The position numbers and the translations under genes were made by a program. From assembly GCA_002753185.1 (NCBI GenBank), contig PDZX01000015.1, positions 16,365 through 80,364 on the forward strand: a DNA stretch of 64,000 nucleotides. The letters run 5' to 3'. The notes under the pieces were generated by a model that was not told the origin of the DNA, did no database searches, and saw only the letters and a program-made list of their open reading frames with translations. This document shows positions 10,329 through 18,885 of the stretch, piece by piece. The DNA comes from Magnetococcales bacterium WMHbin3 (GTDB taxonomy: Bacteria; Pseudomonadota; Magnetococcia; Magnetococcales; Magnetaquicoccaceae). How positions within the stretch are numbered: the first letter of the stretch is position 1; every line of letters starts with the position of its first letter.

Positions 10329-11108
10329 ATGCCCGGCATCCGGATCAAGAACGCCGACGAGATCGAGATGATGCGCGCGACCTGCGCCCTGGCCGCGCGG
10401 ACCTTGCACATGATCGGGGAGCATATTCGCCCAGGGGTGACCACGCAGCAGCTCAACGACATTTGCCACGACTATATCGTGGCAAATCATGCCATCCCTT
10501 CGCCGTTGAATTATCGGGGTTTCCCAAAATCGATCTGCACGTCGGTCAATCAGCAGGTCTGTCACGGGATCCCCGGCGCGCGGGTGTTGAATGCCGGGGA
10601 CATCGTCAACGTGGACGTCACCACCTGTCTGAACGGGTTTCACGGGGACATCAATAAGACCTTTCACGTGGGGAATCCTTCGCCCAAGGGGGTCAGGATT
10701 GCCGATGTGGCGAAGAGATGTCTGGATGCCGGGATTCGGGTGGTGAGGCCGGGGGGACATTTTGGTGACATCGGCGCCGTCATCGAGGCGTTTGCCAAAA
10801 AAAACGGCTGTTCCGTGGTGCGGGAGTATTGTGGCCATGGCATTGGCCGGGAGTTTCACGAGGAGCCGGCGGTATTGCATTACGGCATCCCCGGCACCGG
10901 CGCGCGACTGGAGCCGGGGATGATCTTCACCATCGAACCGATGATCAATCTCGGTCGTCCCGAGATTCGGGTCTTGCCGGACAAGTGGACGGTGGTGACG
11001 CGTGATCATTCGCTCTCCGCGCAGTACGAGCACACGATTCTGGTCACCCGCACCGGGTTCGAGGTGTTGACCGATCTGGAGGGGGAGTATCGGGAGGGGG
11101 CGACCTGA
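10329..11108 (+). CDS. map: Type I methionine aminopeptidase
   Basis: Removes the initiator Met from nascent proteins. The 259-residue protein has the pita-bread fold motifs, and all five metal ligands are visible: Asp96 (NVDVT), Asp107 (HGDINKT), His170 (CGHGIG), Glu203 (TIEPM) and Glu234 (QYEHT). The substrate-binding His79 lies in CHGIP. Length is normal for type Ia. The ATG follows the PDZ gene stop by 1 nt. In many bacteria map follows rpsB or secY; here it follows an envelope PDZ protein instead. Confidence 0.97.
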   Translation: MPGIRIKNADEIEMMRATCALAARTLHMIGEHIRPGVTTQQLNDICHDYIVANHAIPSPLNYRGFPKSICTSVNQQVCHGIPGARVLNAGDIVNVDVTTCLNGFHGDINKTFHVGNPSPKGVRIADVAKRCLDAGIRVVRPGGHFGDIGAVIEAFAKKNGCSVVREYCGHGIGREFHEEPAVLHYGIPGTGARLEPGMIFTIEPMINLGRPEIRVLPDKWTVVTRDHSLSAQYEHTILVTRTGFEVLTDLEGEYREGAT

Positions 11109-11119
11109 TCGGCGTTGTT

Positions 11120-11449
11120 TCATGTGACCTCGATGAGGGTTTCACCGGCTTGCAATGCCTCTTCGATGCGAGGCAGCAAGGGCGTAAGCCAAGCCAGCAA
11201 GGCATGTCGGGTGGTGTTGCCGATCCGGATCCACACAATCCTGGCGCCGTTTGGGGTCAGGCAGGCCAGGGTGATAAAATCCTCGTCCTTGGTGACAAGA
11301 ATGGATTTTGTTTGGCCTGCATACTCCCATATGGCGTGATCACTGGCGGATGCTAACCCGATATCCAGCACGTGTTCCGCTTCATGGTCGTGCGCCACGA
11401 GCCATCGGGCCAGGGCAGGGGGGAGTTGTGCGTCAACCAGGAAGCGCAT
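11120..11449 (-). CDS. DUF5615 PIN-like toxin
   Basis: A 109-residue PIN-like protein: MRFLVDAQLPPALARWLV at the start, then VLDIGLASASDHAIWEYA and ILVTKDEDF. This spacing of acidic residues (Asp in LVDAQLP, Asp in SDHAIW, Asp/Glu in KDEDF) is characteristic of the DUF5615 family, considered a VapC-like nuclease partner of DUF433 proteins. The ATG at 11449 lies inside the 3' end of the DUF433 gene (17 nt overlap), so the two are translationally coupled. The upstream in-frame start near 11494 would absorb antitoxin sequence and is rejected. Confidence 0.85.
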   Translation of the reverse strand: MRFLVDAQLPPALARWLVAHDHEAEHVLDIGLASASDHAIWEYAGQTKSILVTKDEDFITLACLTPNGARIVWIRIGNTTRHALLAWLTPLLPRIEEALQAGETLIEVT

Positions 11450-11675
11450 GCTCCACCGTTCGCAGGATCGGATGATCCGCTTGAGTCGCGGCATAAAGGA
11501 GCGCGGCGGTGATGTCGTCGTTTTCCAGATAGGGGTAATCCGTCAGGATTTCCTCCCGCGAAGCCCCGGAAGCCAGCATGTCGAGGAGGTCCTTGATGCG
11601 AATTCGCATGCCGCGAATACAAGGCCGGCCTCCACAGATGAGGGGATCCGTCGTGATGCGTGTCAGGAGTGGCAT
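11433..11675 (-). CDS. DUF433 antitoxin
   Basis: An 80-residue DUF433 protein: the ITTDPLICGGRPCIRGMRI segment followed by a helix-turn-helix-like MLASGASREEILTDYPYLENDDI. It is the usual upstream partner of DUF5615 and is likely a DNA-binding antitoxin repressing its own promoter. The ATG at 11675 is about 37 nt downstream of a predicted -10 box, inside a repeat that recurs before the FkbM gene. Confidence 0.85.
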   Translation of the reverse strand: MPLLTRITTDPLICGGRPCIRGMRIRIKDLLDMLASGASREEILTDYPYLENDDITAALLYAATQADHPILRTVEHALPG

Positions 11676-11752
11676 GGGCGGAATTTTCCAAATGATTTTG
11701 ATGATGAGGCCATTTTATCGTCCATTGCGGGGCTTTGCAAGATCGGGAGGGG
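11661..11752 (-). repeat. Promoter-bearing repeat, copy A
   Basis: This stretch aligns without gaps, at a constant offset of 920 bp, to 12581-12672. Shared blocks include GGGCGGAATT, ATCGTCC-A/G-TTGCGGGG and GCAAGATCGGG. The repeat holds the start codon region of the DUF433 gene and a promoter in its upstream half. Only these two copies were noticed. Confidence 0.7.
11712..11740 (-). promoter_or_regulatory. Promoter of the DUF433-DUF5615 pair
   Basis: Minus strand: TTGCAA (11735-11740), 17-nt spacer, TAAAAT (11712-11717). It lies in repeat copy A and matches the arrangement in copy B, where both hexamers are nearer consensus. Confidence 0.6.
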
Positions 11753-11780
11753 ACAGAGCCGAAAGGGCCGGAGTGGAGTA

Positions 11781-12572
11781 TCATGCGGTTCTGATGTCGG
11801 GCAGCACCGGATCGGAGTGGTGGACCGCCACGAGATTGAGACCCACGGGAAACAGGGTGTAGCCACGCTGTGCGACCCATTCGGTCAGAAGGATTTCATT
11901 GGTTTTGATTTTTTCGATCATCAGGATCGGTTTGCATCTGGCGATGGTCTTTTCCGCGCCGTGCAGCGCTTCCATCTCCATCCCTTCGATATCGATCTTG
12001 ATGAAATCGATCCGTTGTAAATCGAAATCATCGATGGCGATCATGTCGGTATTTTGAAGATTTTCCGCATAATCGACCTGTTGCCCGGTAAACCCTGGCG
12101 TGGCGTTTTGCCGCAGTTCCAGGCTGCCAAAACTGGCGGGTTCGCAATAATTCAGCCGGGGCACCCCGATGGTTCCTTTCCGGGCGCCGACCGCAGCCCA
12201 GATCGCCCTGGCGTTGAAGCAATTATTGATGGTGATATTGCCGGCCAAGGCATAGAAGATTCTCTCTTGCGCCTCGATGGCCCATACGCTCCCCCAACCG
12301 GTCATGCGTCTGGCCCATTCGATGGTGTGGACGCCGATGTTGGCCCCGCAATCCAGGGCGAACACCCCATCGCCGAAATGACGCCTGCGGCTTTCCAGCA
12401 GTTGCAGCGCGATATCCACTTCCCCCGCATCGAACGATGAGGTCGTCAGGATCTGGTGCCCCACCCCAAGCGTTCCCACATGGGTCACGCGATAGTCGTA
12501 CCGGCTGACCAGCAACCCGCCATGATCGGTCGAGACCAATACGAAAGAGATGGGTCTTTGAGTTTGTTTCAT
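11781..12572 (-). CDS. FkbM-type SAM-dependent methyltransferase
   Basis: A 263-residue class I methyltransferase of the FkbM family. The SAM-binding loop is FALDCGANIGVHTIEWARR near residue 70, followed by WAIEAQER. The family's second motif IDFIKIDIEGMEMEAL lies near residue 190. FkbM enzymes generally O-methylate sugars or polyketides; the substrate here is unknown. I chose the ATG at 12572 because longer in-frame starts read through a duplicated repeat and promoter. No glycosyltransferase cluster surrounds it; its neighbours are toxin-antitoxin and defence-like genes. Confidence 0.8.
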   Translation of the reverse strand: MKQTQRPISFVLVSTDHGGLLVSRYDYRVTHVGTLGVGHQILTTSSFDAGEVDIALQLLESRRRHFGDGVFALDCGANIGVHTIEWARRMTGWGSVWAIEAQERIFYALAGNITINNCFNARAIWAAVGARKGTIGVPRLNYCEPASFGSLELRQNATPGFTGQQVDYAENLQNTDMIAIDDFDLQRIDFIKIDIEGMEMEALHGAEKTIARCKPILMIEKIKTNEILLTEWVAQRGYTLFPVGLNLVAVHHSDPVLPDIRTA

Positions 12573-12580
12573 CTGATGCG

Positions 12581-12672
12581 GGCCGGGAGATGCCTGGGCG
12601 GAATTGTTTTCGGACGATTCATGAGGATGCCATTGTATCGTCCGTTGCGGGGCCTGGCAAGATCGGGTGGGA
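12581..12672 (-). repeat. Promoter-bearing repeat, copy B
   Basis: Second copy of the repeat at 11661-11752, same strand and ungapped alignment. It overlaps the 3' end of the WD40 gene, so the last residues of that protein (ending ATDDTMASS) are encoded within the repeat. It places a promoter directly before the FkbM gene. Confidence 0.7.
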
Positions 12673-15600
12673 TGGGTCCACGAGGTCGAAGAAGTAGATG
12701 CCCCCTTCTCCCCCCGCCACCACCCGCCGACCGTCGGGGGCAAAGGCGCAGTCAAGCATGGAGTTCAAGGTTGGGAAAATATGCAGGCATTGACCGCTTT
12801 CGGCATCCCACACCCGCAAGGTTCGATCATGCGACGCGGAGAGAATGCGTTTGCCATCCGGGCTGAAGGCGCATCCAAAAACTGATCTCGTGTGACCCTC
12901 CAGGGTGCGCAAGGGTTGACCGTCTCGCGTGGACAACAGGCGCATGGTAGAATCTAGTGCTGCGTACAGAATCCATTTTCCATTCGGGCTGAAGGTGCAA
13001 CGCGAGTTCCATGCCACGAATCCCTCCAGGGTGCTGCGGTGTTGACCGTCCGGCATGGACCACAGGCGTAACGTGTTGTCTGCGGATGTAGAGAGGATCC
13101 ATTGACCATCGGGGCTAAAGGCGCATCCCCAGACAGAGCCCGTGTGTCCCGTCAGGGTATGCAGGAGCGTTCCATCTTTGGTGGACCATAAGCGTAATGT
13201 ATTGTCATGGGATACAGAGAGGATGTATTGTCCATCGGGGCTGAAGGCGCATCCTTGTACAAATTGCTCATGCCCTTCAAGCGTGAGTTGATGCTTCCAA
13301 TCTTTCGTTGACCACAGACGCAATGTGTTGTCTCTTGAAGCGGTAACGAGCCACTCTCCCTTTTGGTTGAAGTTACAGGACATTATCAAACCTGTATGTC
13401 CTTGAAAGGTCAACTGATGTGTCCCACAATGAGCATCCCACAAATGCACCGTGCCATTCCAGGTGCCTGACGCAACCCACTGGCCATCTGGGCTGATGGC
13501 GCATGCGGGGGTGGGTGTGGCCTGCCACATGTCAACCGGGTTGTGCATCGCTTCAGGAATTGACCAGATATGCAAGGTGCTGTCCCATGAAGCAGAGAGC
13601 AGCCTGCGACTCTCGGGGCTGAAAGCACAACCCTTGACATCGGCTCTATGCCCCTTGAGGATGAGCCGATGCTGCCAATCTTGTGTGGACCAGATTCGCA
13701 GGGTGCAATCACGGGATGCCGAGGCAATCCATTGTCCGTCCGGGCTGAAGGCGCAGGCATTGACCAAATCCGTGTGTCCCTCCAGTGTGTGTCTTGGTTG
13801 GCCATCCAGCGCGGACCAGATGCGCAGGGTGCAATCATTGGATGCCGAGGCAATCCATTGTCCGTCCGGGCTGAAGGCGCAGGCATTGACCCAACTCGTA
13901 TGTCCCTGGAGAATGTGTGCGAGTTGTCCGTCATGCGTGGACCAGATGTGCAGAGTGAAGTCATTGGATGCCGAGACAATCCACTGCCCATCCGGGCTGA
14001 AGGCGCATGCGTTGATTTCCTGCTCGTGTCCTATGAGATGATACAAAACTTGGCCTTCATGCGCGGACCAGACGCGTAAAGTGCAGTCTTTGGATGCCGA
14101 GGCAATCCATTTTCCATCTGGGCTGAAGGCACATGAGTTGACTTTGGCCGCATGTCCTTCCAGGGTGCGCAGGAGTTTGCCTTTGGTGGCGGACCAGATG
14201 CGCATGGTCCGGTCATCGGATGCCGAGGCAATCCATTGTCCGTCCGGGCTGAAGGCGCAGGCATTGACTAAGCCTTCATGCCCCTTCAGTACATACAGGG
14301 TTCGTCCGCTTTCGGGCGACCAGATACGCAGGGTCTTGTCCCAGGATGCGGAAACCACCCTCTGGCCATCCGGGCTGAAGGCGCAGGCACTGACAAAACC
14401 AGCATGTCTGGTCAGCACCACCAACAGGTTGGGGTCGGGGAGATCCGGCAGGGGAACGCTTGGGCGCAAATGAACGGAAGGCCAGGAGAAGTCTTTCGGA
14501 AGGAGTTCCGGGGCATAGGACGCCAGAAGGACCAAGCTTGACTCAAGCGTTTGGCACTCCACTACCCGACTGGCCAGAGGGCGGAAACGGTGCAAGACGT
14601 GGGTCAAGTCGGCATCGTTCGGGTTGTTTTCCAGGGCAGCGAGCAGGTCTTCCACCACCACCGGGCCGCTCTTCAAGGCAATAGCCTTGGCGGCCAGAAA
14701 CCGGCCATCCTTCAAGGAATCCAGCCAGATGTTTCCCCTGCCAGCTTCCATGAGATGCCATTGAAGATGTTGCCACAGGTAGGCCTCTCCAGTTGGCAGG
14801 TCGGTCCAGAGGGTGACCTGGAAGGAGTCCAGAAACCGTTGCTGGACCTTGGGTAGCTCCTTTTCGTGGCATTTGCGCAGGTGGGTGCGGATGATGTCGT
14901 GCAGCCGCGCGGTTTCATCGGTCCGGGTTTGCAGCAGGGAGAGATCGAACAGGGCATCCAGCAAGCCATGGGTTTGATCGGTCTCCCAATTTGTCCATAG
15001 TCGTTCGATTATGCCGATGGGGATGTCGATGTCCTCCGGAAAGATCCCTAACTCCAGAAAACGGTTTTTTTCTTCATCATTGAGAAGATCTATCGAGAGA
15101 TTCAGGCAGACCGAGGCCAGTTGCTCCCGTTTCTTGCTGTTGCGCACATCGAACCCGGCCAACCCTTCCCTGGGTAACCGCTGCTCCACATGGTCGATTG
15201 CGGTGGCAAGATTCTTGTTTCTTAAAGATTTGTTGACAAGGACCAGCAGCAGGGGCCAGTGGCCCAACCGCTCGGCCAGTTTTTGCAATCGCTCCCGTGG
15301 CGGGTTGGCGAGACCCTTGGCCAGCAATTCGTATCCTTCCCCCGTTTCCATGGCATCCACCGGAATCGCGATGGAGTGGTCGGGGAGGATCTGCCGGTTG
15401 CGGGTGGTGATCAGGTAGCGAACCGAGCCGCTCTCATCCACCAGGAACGGTTCCAGATCCTCCGGACGCCAGACATCATCGATCACCAGCAGCAGATCTT
15501 TTTTGTTCACCAGTTCCCGCAGCTTGGTACGGGCGGCGTCCGGGCCGGGAGGGATCCCTTCGCCGGACAGGGTGAAGATCAATTCTCCGGTCTTGGTCAG

Positions 15601-17865
15601 CCACTCCTGCGGCTGGGGGTTTTCTCCAAGCGTGATCCAGAGAATGCCATCGTCGAACCGGTCCAGAATGTCCTGGTCGTGACAGATGGCCGCAGCCAGC
15701 GCGGTCTTGCCGAATCCCCCCGCGCCCACCAGACGGGTGGCGATGGCCACTGTCGTGCTGGTTTGCGAGGCCAGCAAGTGTTGCTTGACGGCGTTGAATG
15801 CTGCGGGACGATCCACAAATCCGTCGTACTTCCTCGGAGCCATCATCGCCACCTTGGTAGCTTGACAAGGCAGCCGTAAATGATCGGCAATTTTTGATTT
15901 ATCAGCTTCCCACCGGAAAAAAAGCAGTTTTTTGAACGAGCGTGGCAATTGCGCATCCGTAATGGCAGTATCGCCGATAATCGGCAAGATACAAAGCCCG
16001 TTTTGGCGCGCAAGGCGGATTTCCTCTTGCACCCAAACGGATGCCAGACTGTCGGGAGTCACCAGTAGGACCAGGAACTGGACCTGGGAGATGGCCGCGC
16101 CAACTTGAAAAAATACTCCCTGGCCGGCGCGCATTGCCCTTTCATCCTGCCAGACAGGGATTTTTTCACTATTCAAATAATTCCAAATGGCGCGCGCCAG
16201 TTCCGCATCTGCCGTGGAATAAGATAGAAACACATGGTAATTCTGCTCGATGGTACGCATGACGGAGACGGAAAGGGCGGTATTTTTGTTCCGGTGTCTC
16301 TGTTCCGCCGCCTGGCGCGCCCCTTCCCATTCCCGGCGCTCCCAGTCGTTCATCGCGCGGGCGCGCCGCTCCAGGAAAGTGATAAGGTCTCCTTGTTGAA
16401 CCGCCTTGACCATTTCGGTATCGAGGAACAGCGCCTGTAACACCTCCTCCGGCCAATCATGTCCTTCCCGGAGCCGTTTCAGCAGTTTTTCGGTTGCGCC
16501 CGGTTCCAGCAAAAAGCAGTTCCCCGCCCCGCGCAGCAATCGTTGCAGGTCATTGCCCGCGCCGTCCGGTGCCGCAAGGAGCCGTACCATGGCAGCCCCA
16601 CCATGTCTGGCAAGCAACATGCGGCCATCGACCGGGCGCCCGGAGGGATCGAAGAGCCGATTGTGGGTGATCACCCGCAACCAGAAGAGGCGAACCCGTG
16701 GCATTCTCCATTCGAAACGGGCTGGCAGTTCCCCGGCCAGGGACCATGGGGGCACTTCCCGATGATCCTCCTGCAACTCCCGCCGCTCCACCTCGCAAGG
16801 TCCCATGGTCTCCCTGGCGAATTGAGCGGACCATCCCGTGCGCCAGAACCAATCCAGAACGTGAGCCGTTTCCCTTACAAACGTGTCGGATTCCTCCATC
16901 GCCAATGCCAATACGACGGCCTGCATGGGGTAGGGGAGCCACTCCCGATGCGTGATGGCCGCCTGTTCCGTCAGAAAGGCCGCCATCCGTGTGAGCGCCT
17001 TGCCCGCCCGATCCGGAATGGCCGGGTCCGCAAGCCTTTTGTGCGCCCCTTCCCGCGTCGGATCGGTCAATGCCACGCAAATCCGCAGAAACAGTTCCCC
17101 ATCCGGATCATGCCACCCATCGGGCAGTCCGGGCCGAATTTTTTCCAGCGTGGCCAGGGGATCGCGCCCCGACCGCCAAAGCATCGCCTCCACCAACCGG
17201 GTTCCTGGCAACGGATTGACCGGTGCGTTGCCGCGTTGCAAACATCTGGCGGCCAGTTCCCACTCCTCGGTAACCGCCACCACCACGGGCAAACGATATT
17301 GTTGGAAACGATAAGAAAGCACGGATGCCCGTTCTTCCCATTTGTCCAGGTTCTGCTCGTTCCATGCGAATTGCAGTCTCTGCCTGTGCATCTCCCGTAT
17401 CCGTTTGTTGACCAGGTGCCCCTCCAGCAGGGTCCACAGCGGCAGCAGCGGATGGTCCCGGTACGCCGGATCCTGCGCCAGGACAAACGCTTCCCCCTCC
17501 AGGTCGTATTGAATCTCCCACTCCGGATCGGTGCAGGGCATCAGCAAACCAAGCAGGGTTGTAAGGCGTTGATGGCCATCGAGGAGATACTGCCACCCGG
17601 TCACGGGTTTTTTCTCTAGTGGGCTGGGCAACTCATGCGAACCGATGGTGGCAAGGGTGGCCAGTTCCACCTCGCCCGTCCGCCAGAGCAGCAGGGAGCC
17701 GATCGGCAGGCCGTCACGCATGGAGCGCAACAACTCCAGCCGCTGTTCGTCCCCCCATGCGCATGGGCGTCGCCAGCGAGGCACGCGCACATGCCCCTTG
17801 CGCACATCATCCAGAAAGCTCTTCAAGCCCGGCTGGATGCTCTCCGTGTTCAGTGTCGCGTTCAC
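12619..17865 (-). CDS. DUF262-TIR-NB-ARC-WD40 fusion protein (STAND-type, probable defence)
   Basis: An intact 1748-residue protein. Residues about 10-230 are DUF262/GmrS-like: the LLDGHQRLTTLLGL signature at 94-107 and a CLQRGNAPVNPLPGTRLVEA segment like the family's RxN-x-G-x-L motif. No HNH/DUF1524 motif follows. Residues about 541-655 are a TIR domain (FLSYSTAD at 546-553; S-VW-VQEEI with the likely NADase Glu at 614/615). About 680-1000 is an NB-ARC STAND NTPase: Walker A VGAGGFGKT (713-721), Walker B LLLVIDDVW (791-799), LITTRNR (818-824) and an MHD-like RLHD near 987. From about 1150 come 14 WD40 repeats, enough for two seven-bladed propellers. A likely model is target sensing by WD40, STAND oligomerisation and NAD+ depletion by TIR; the DUF262 role is unknown. 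The start is GTG, 15 nt after the TOPRIM-like gene. Confidence 0.88.
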   Translation of the reverse strand: MNATLNTESIQPGLKSFLDDVRKGHVRVPRWRRPCAWGDEQRLELLRSMRDGLPIGSLLLWRTGEVELATLATIGSHELPSPLEKKPVTGWQYLLDGHQRLTTLLGLLMPCTDPEWEIQYDLEGEAFVLAQDPAYRDHPLLPLWTLLEGHLVNKRIREMHRQRLQFAWNEQNLDKWEERASVLSYRFQQYRLPVVVAVTEEWELAARCLQRGNAPVNPLPGTRLVEAMLWRSGRDPLATLEKIRPGLPDGWHDPDGELFLRICVALTDPTREGAHKRLADPAIPDRAGKALTRMAAFLTEQAAITHREWLPYPMQAVVLALAMEESDTFVRETAHVLDWFWRTGWSAQFARETMGPCEVERRELQEDHREVPPWSLAGELPARFEWRMPRVRLFWLRVITHNRLFDPSGRPVDGRMLLARHGGAAMVRLLAAPDGAGNDLQRLLRGAGNCFLLEPGATEKLLKRLREGHDWPEEVLQALFLDTEMVKAVQQGDLITFLERRARAMNDWERREWEGARQAAEQRHRNKNTALSVSVMRTIEQNYHVFLSYSTADAELARAIWNYLNSEKIPVWQDERAMRAGQGVFFQVGAAISQVQFLVLLVTPDSLASVWVQEEIRLARQNGLCILPIIGDTAITDAQLPRSFKKLLFFRWEADKSKIADHLRLPCQATKVAMMAPRKYDGFVDRPAAFNAVKQHLLASQTSTTVAIATRLVGAGGFGKTALAAAICHDQDILDRFDDGILWITLGENPQPQEWLTKTGELIFTLSGEGIPPGPDAARTKLRELVNKKDLLLVIDDVWRPEDLEPFLVDESGSVRYLITTRNRQILPDHSIAIPVDAMETGEGYELLAKGLANPPRERLQKLAERLGHWPLLLVLVNKSLRNKNLATAIDHVEQRLPREGLAGFDVRNSKKREQLASVCLNLSIDLLNDEEKNRFLELGIFPEDIDIPIGIIERLWTNWETDQTHGLLDALFDLSLLQTRTDETARLHDIIRTHLRKCHEKELPKVQQRFLDSFQVTLWTDLPTGEAYLWQHLQWHLMEAGRGNIWLDSLKDGRFLAAKAIALKSGPVVVEDLLAALENNPNDADLTHVLHRFRPLASRVVECQTLESSLVLLASYAPELLPKDFSWPSVHLRPSVPLPDLPDPNLLVVLTRHAGFVSACAFSPDGQRVVSASWDKTLRIWSPESGRTLYVLKGHEGLVNACAFSPDGQWIASASDDRTMRIWSATKGKLLRTLEGHAAKVNSCAFSPDGKWIASASKDCTLRVWSAHEGQVLYHLIGHEQEINACAFSPDGQWIVSASNDFTLHIWSTHDGQLAHILQGHTSWVNACAFSPDGQWIASASNDCTLRIWSALDGQPRHTLEGHTDLVNACAFSPDGQWIASASRDCTLRIWSTQDWQHRLILKGHRADVKGCAFSPESRRLLSASWDSTLHIWSIPEAMHNPVDMWQATPTPACAISPDGQWVASGTWNGTVHLWDAHCGTHQLTFQGHTGLIMSCNFNQKGEWLVTASRDNTLRLWSTKDWKHQLTLEGHEQFVQGCAFSPDGQYILSVSHDNTLRLWSTKDGTLLHTLTGHTGSVWGCAFSPDGQWILSTSADNTLRLWSMPDGQHRSTLEGFVAWNSRCTFSPNGKWILYAALDSTMRLLSTRDGQPLRTLEGHTRSVFGCAFSPDGKRILSASHDRTLRVWDAESGQCLHIFPTLNSMLDCAFAPDGRRVVAGGEGGIYFFDLVDPSHPILPGPATDDTMASS
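12632..12660 (-). promoter_or_regulatory. Promoter of the FkbM gene, within the WD40 gene 3' end
   Basis: Minus strand: TTGCCA (12655-12660), 17-nt spacer, TACAAT (12632-12637), close to sigma70 consensus. It sits inside the last codons of the upstream gene. The predicted leader to the ATG at 12572 is about 50 nt. Confidence 0.65.
13714..14268 (-). repeat. Near-identical DNA blocks within WD40 repeats
   Basis: About 51-bp blocks at 13714-13765, 13840-13891 and 14218-14268 are practically identical. They begin GGATGCCGAGGCAATCCATT and run through the GGGCTGAAGGCGCAGGC block to CATTGAC. Spacings are 126 and 378 bp, that is one and three 42-codon WD40 units. Such DNA-level identity points to recent duplication or gene conversion among blades. 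Confidence 0.8.
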
Positions 17866-17880
17866 GTCATCCCAGTGCCT

Positions 17881-18885
17881 TTACAATAGGCGTTTCAGAC
17901 ATAAGGCTGCTTGCCACGCTTCCGTGCGCGCATCCTCATCCCAATTGAATTCCTGCTCGATGGCATCTTGATAGTGGTTGGCCAGCGAGCCGAGGAAACC
18001 TCTTGCCAGCGCGGTGCGATCATCATCGTTGACATTATCGTACAGTTCTCGGCAGCGATGCCTGTTTTCGGGGTTGTCGTCACCAGCAAACCCTTTTTTA
18101 ATATTAAAATGGCGTTGTCCATCGCGTGACAGGCGGCGAAAGGCGTCCGCCGCATCGGCATGAATGTTCTGGTTCTGCCTGCTGGCGCGTTGCAGCCGGT
18201 CATGGGGCATGTAAGACTCGATGGAGCGCCGGTTCAGCCTCCAGTATTGTCCAGGATAAGAGATCGCCAGTTGCTGTTCGATCCAGTATGCCTGGCAAGT
18301 CTGCCGGTTTGGTGGTTGCCATTCGGGCTGCAATTCATCCGGGTGGAGCCTGTCGCTGTCGAACAACACGAAAGTACGCCATCGTTTGTTCGGGTTTTTG
18401 GCGCGTTTTTCCAATTGCCGTTCGAGTGTGCTTCCTCCGCCGTGGAGGCAGATGAGCCATCCCTTTTCCTCGGCATCGATGACCTTTTTGCGTATTTCCG
18501 TCGGCAGGATCCCCAACAGGAAGGCCCAGTCGTTGTCCGCGTTTTCCACCATAACGCCCAACGGTTCGTTGAGCAGGTGGAGGGCCTGATCAAGTGACAA
18601 ACCGTGCCGAGGTGTTTGTGGATTGTCGTTAGGGGTTGTGGTGATATAAACACTTGGTATGATGTTTGGTGTTGATAATATTAATTTTATTATTTTGTTA
18701 TATATTTTTTTATAAATTTCTTTAGTGTTATAATCAAGTTGATCTAACCAGATGTTTATAGAGTCTGGTGGGTCAAAAATAATTTCGTGCCTGCCTTGGC
18801 ACGCAAATATCATTAATAGATGTAGTTTCCATGTTTGTGGCGTGTTGGCAATCTCAAGAATATCCTTATTAACTATGATTCTCAT
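17881..18885 (-). CDS. TOPRIM/DUF4435-like protein, putative effector nuclease
   Basis: A 334-residue protein of uncertain family. Visible TOPRIM-type signals, in order: Glu114 and Asp117 in VMVENADND, a CLHGGGST turn, the acidic pair Asp176/Asp178 in FVLFDSD, and RRSIESYMP near residue 220, like the R-IENYL motif of DUF4435/OLD-type TOPRIM proteins. It is placed directly after an AAA ATPase, with an ATGA overlap at 18882-18885 and an AGGA ribosome site 8 nt upstream (a second ATG at 18894 is possible). This parallels two-gene ATPase-TOPRIM defence systems such as PARIS (AriA-AriB). The first 80 or so codons are strikingly AT-rich compared with the rest. The nuclease role is inference. Confidence 0.6.
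   Translation of the reverse strand: MRIIVNKDILEIANTPQTWKLHLLMIFACQGRHEIIFDPPDSINIWLDQLDYNTKEIYKKIYNKIIKLILSTPNIIPSVYITTTPNDNPQTPRHGLSLDQALHLLNEPLGVMVENADNDWAFLLGILPTEIRKKVIDAEEKGWLICLHGGGSTLERQLEKRAKNPNKRWRTFVLFDSDRLHPDELQPEWQPPNRQTCQAYWIEQQLAISYPGQYWRLNRRSIESYMPHDRLQRASRQNQNIHADAADAFRRLSRDGQRHFNIKKGFAGDDNPENRHRCRELYDNVNDDDRTALARGFLGSLANHYQDAIEQEFNWDEDARTEAWQAALCLKRLL

Noticed and set aside
13410..14264. Regularly spaced short repeats resembling a CRISPR array
   Set aside because: Spacing is 126 bp and in phase with WD40 codons; the repeats are coding, not palindromic repeats with unique spacers.
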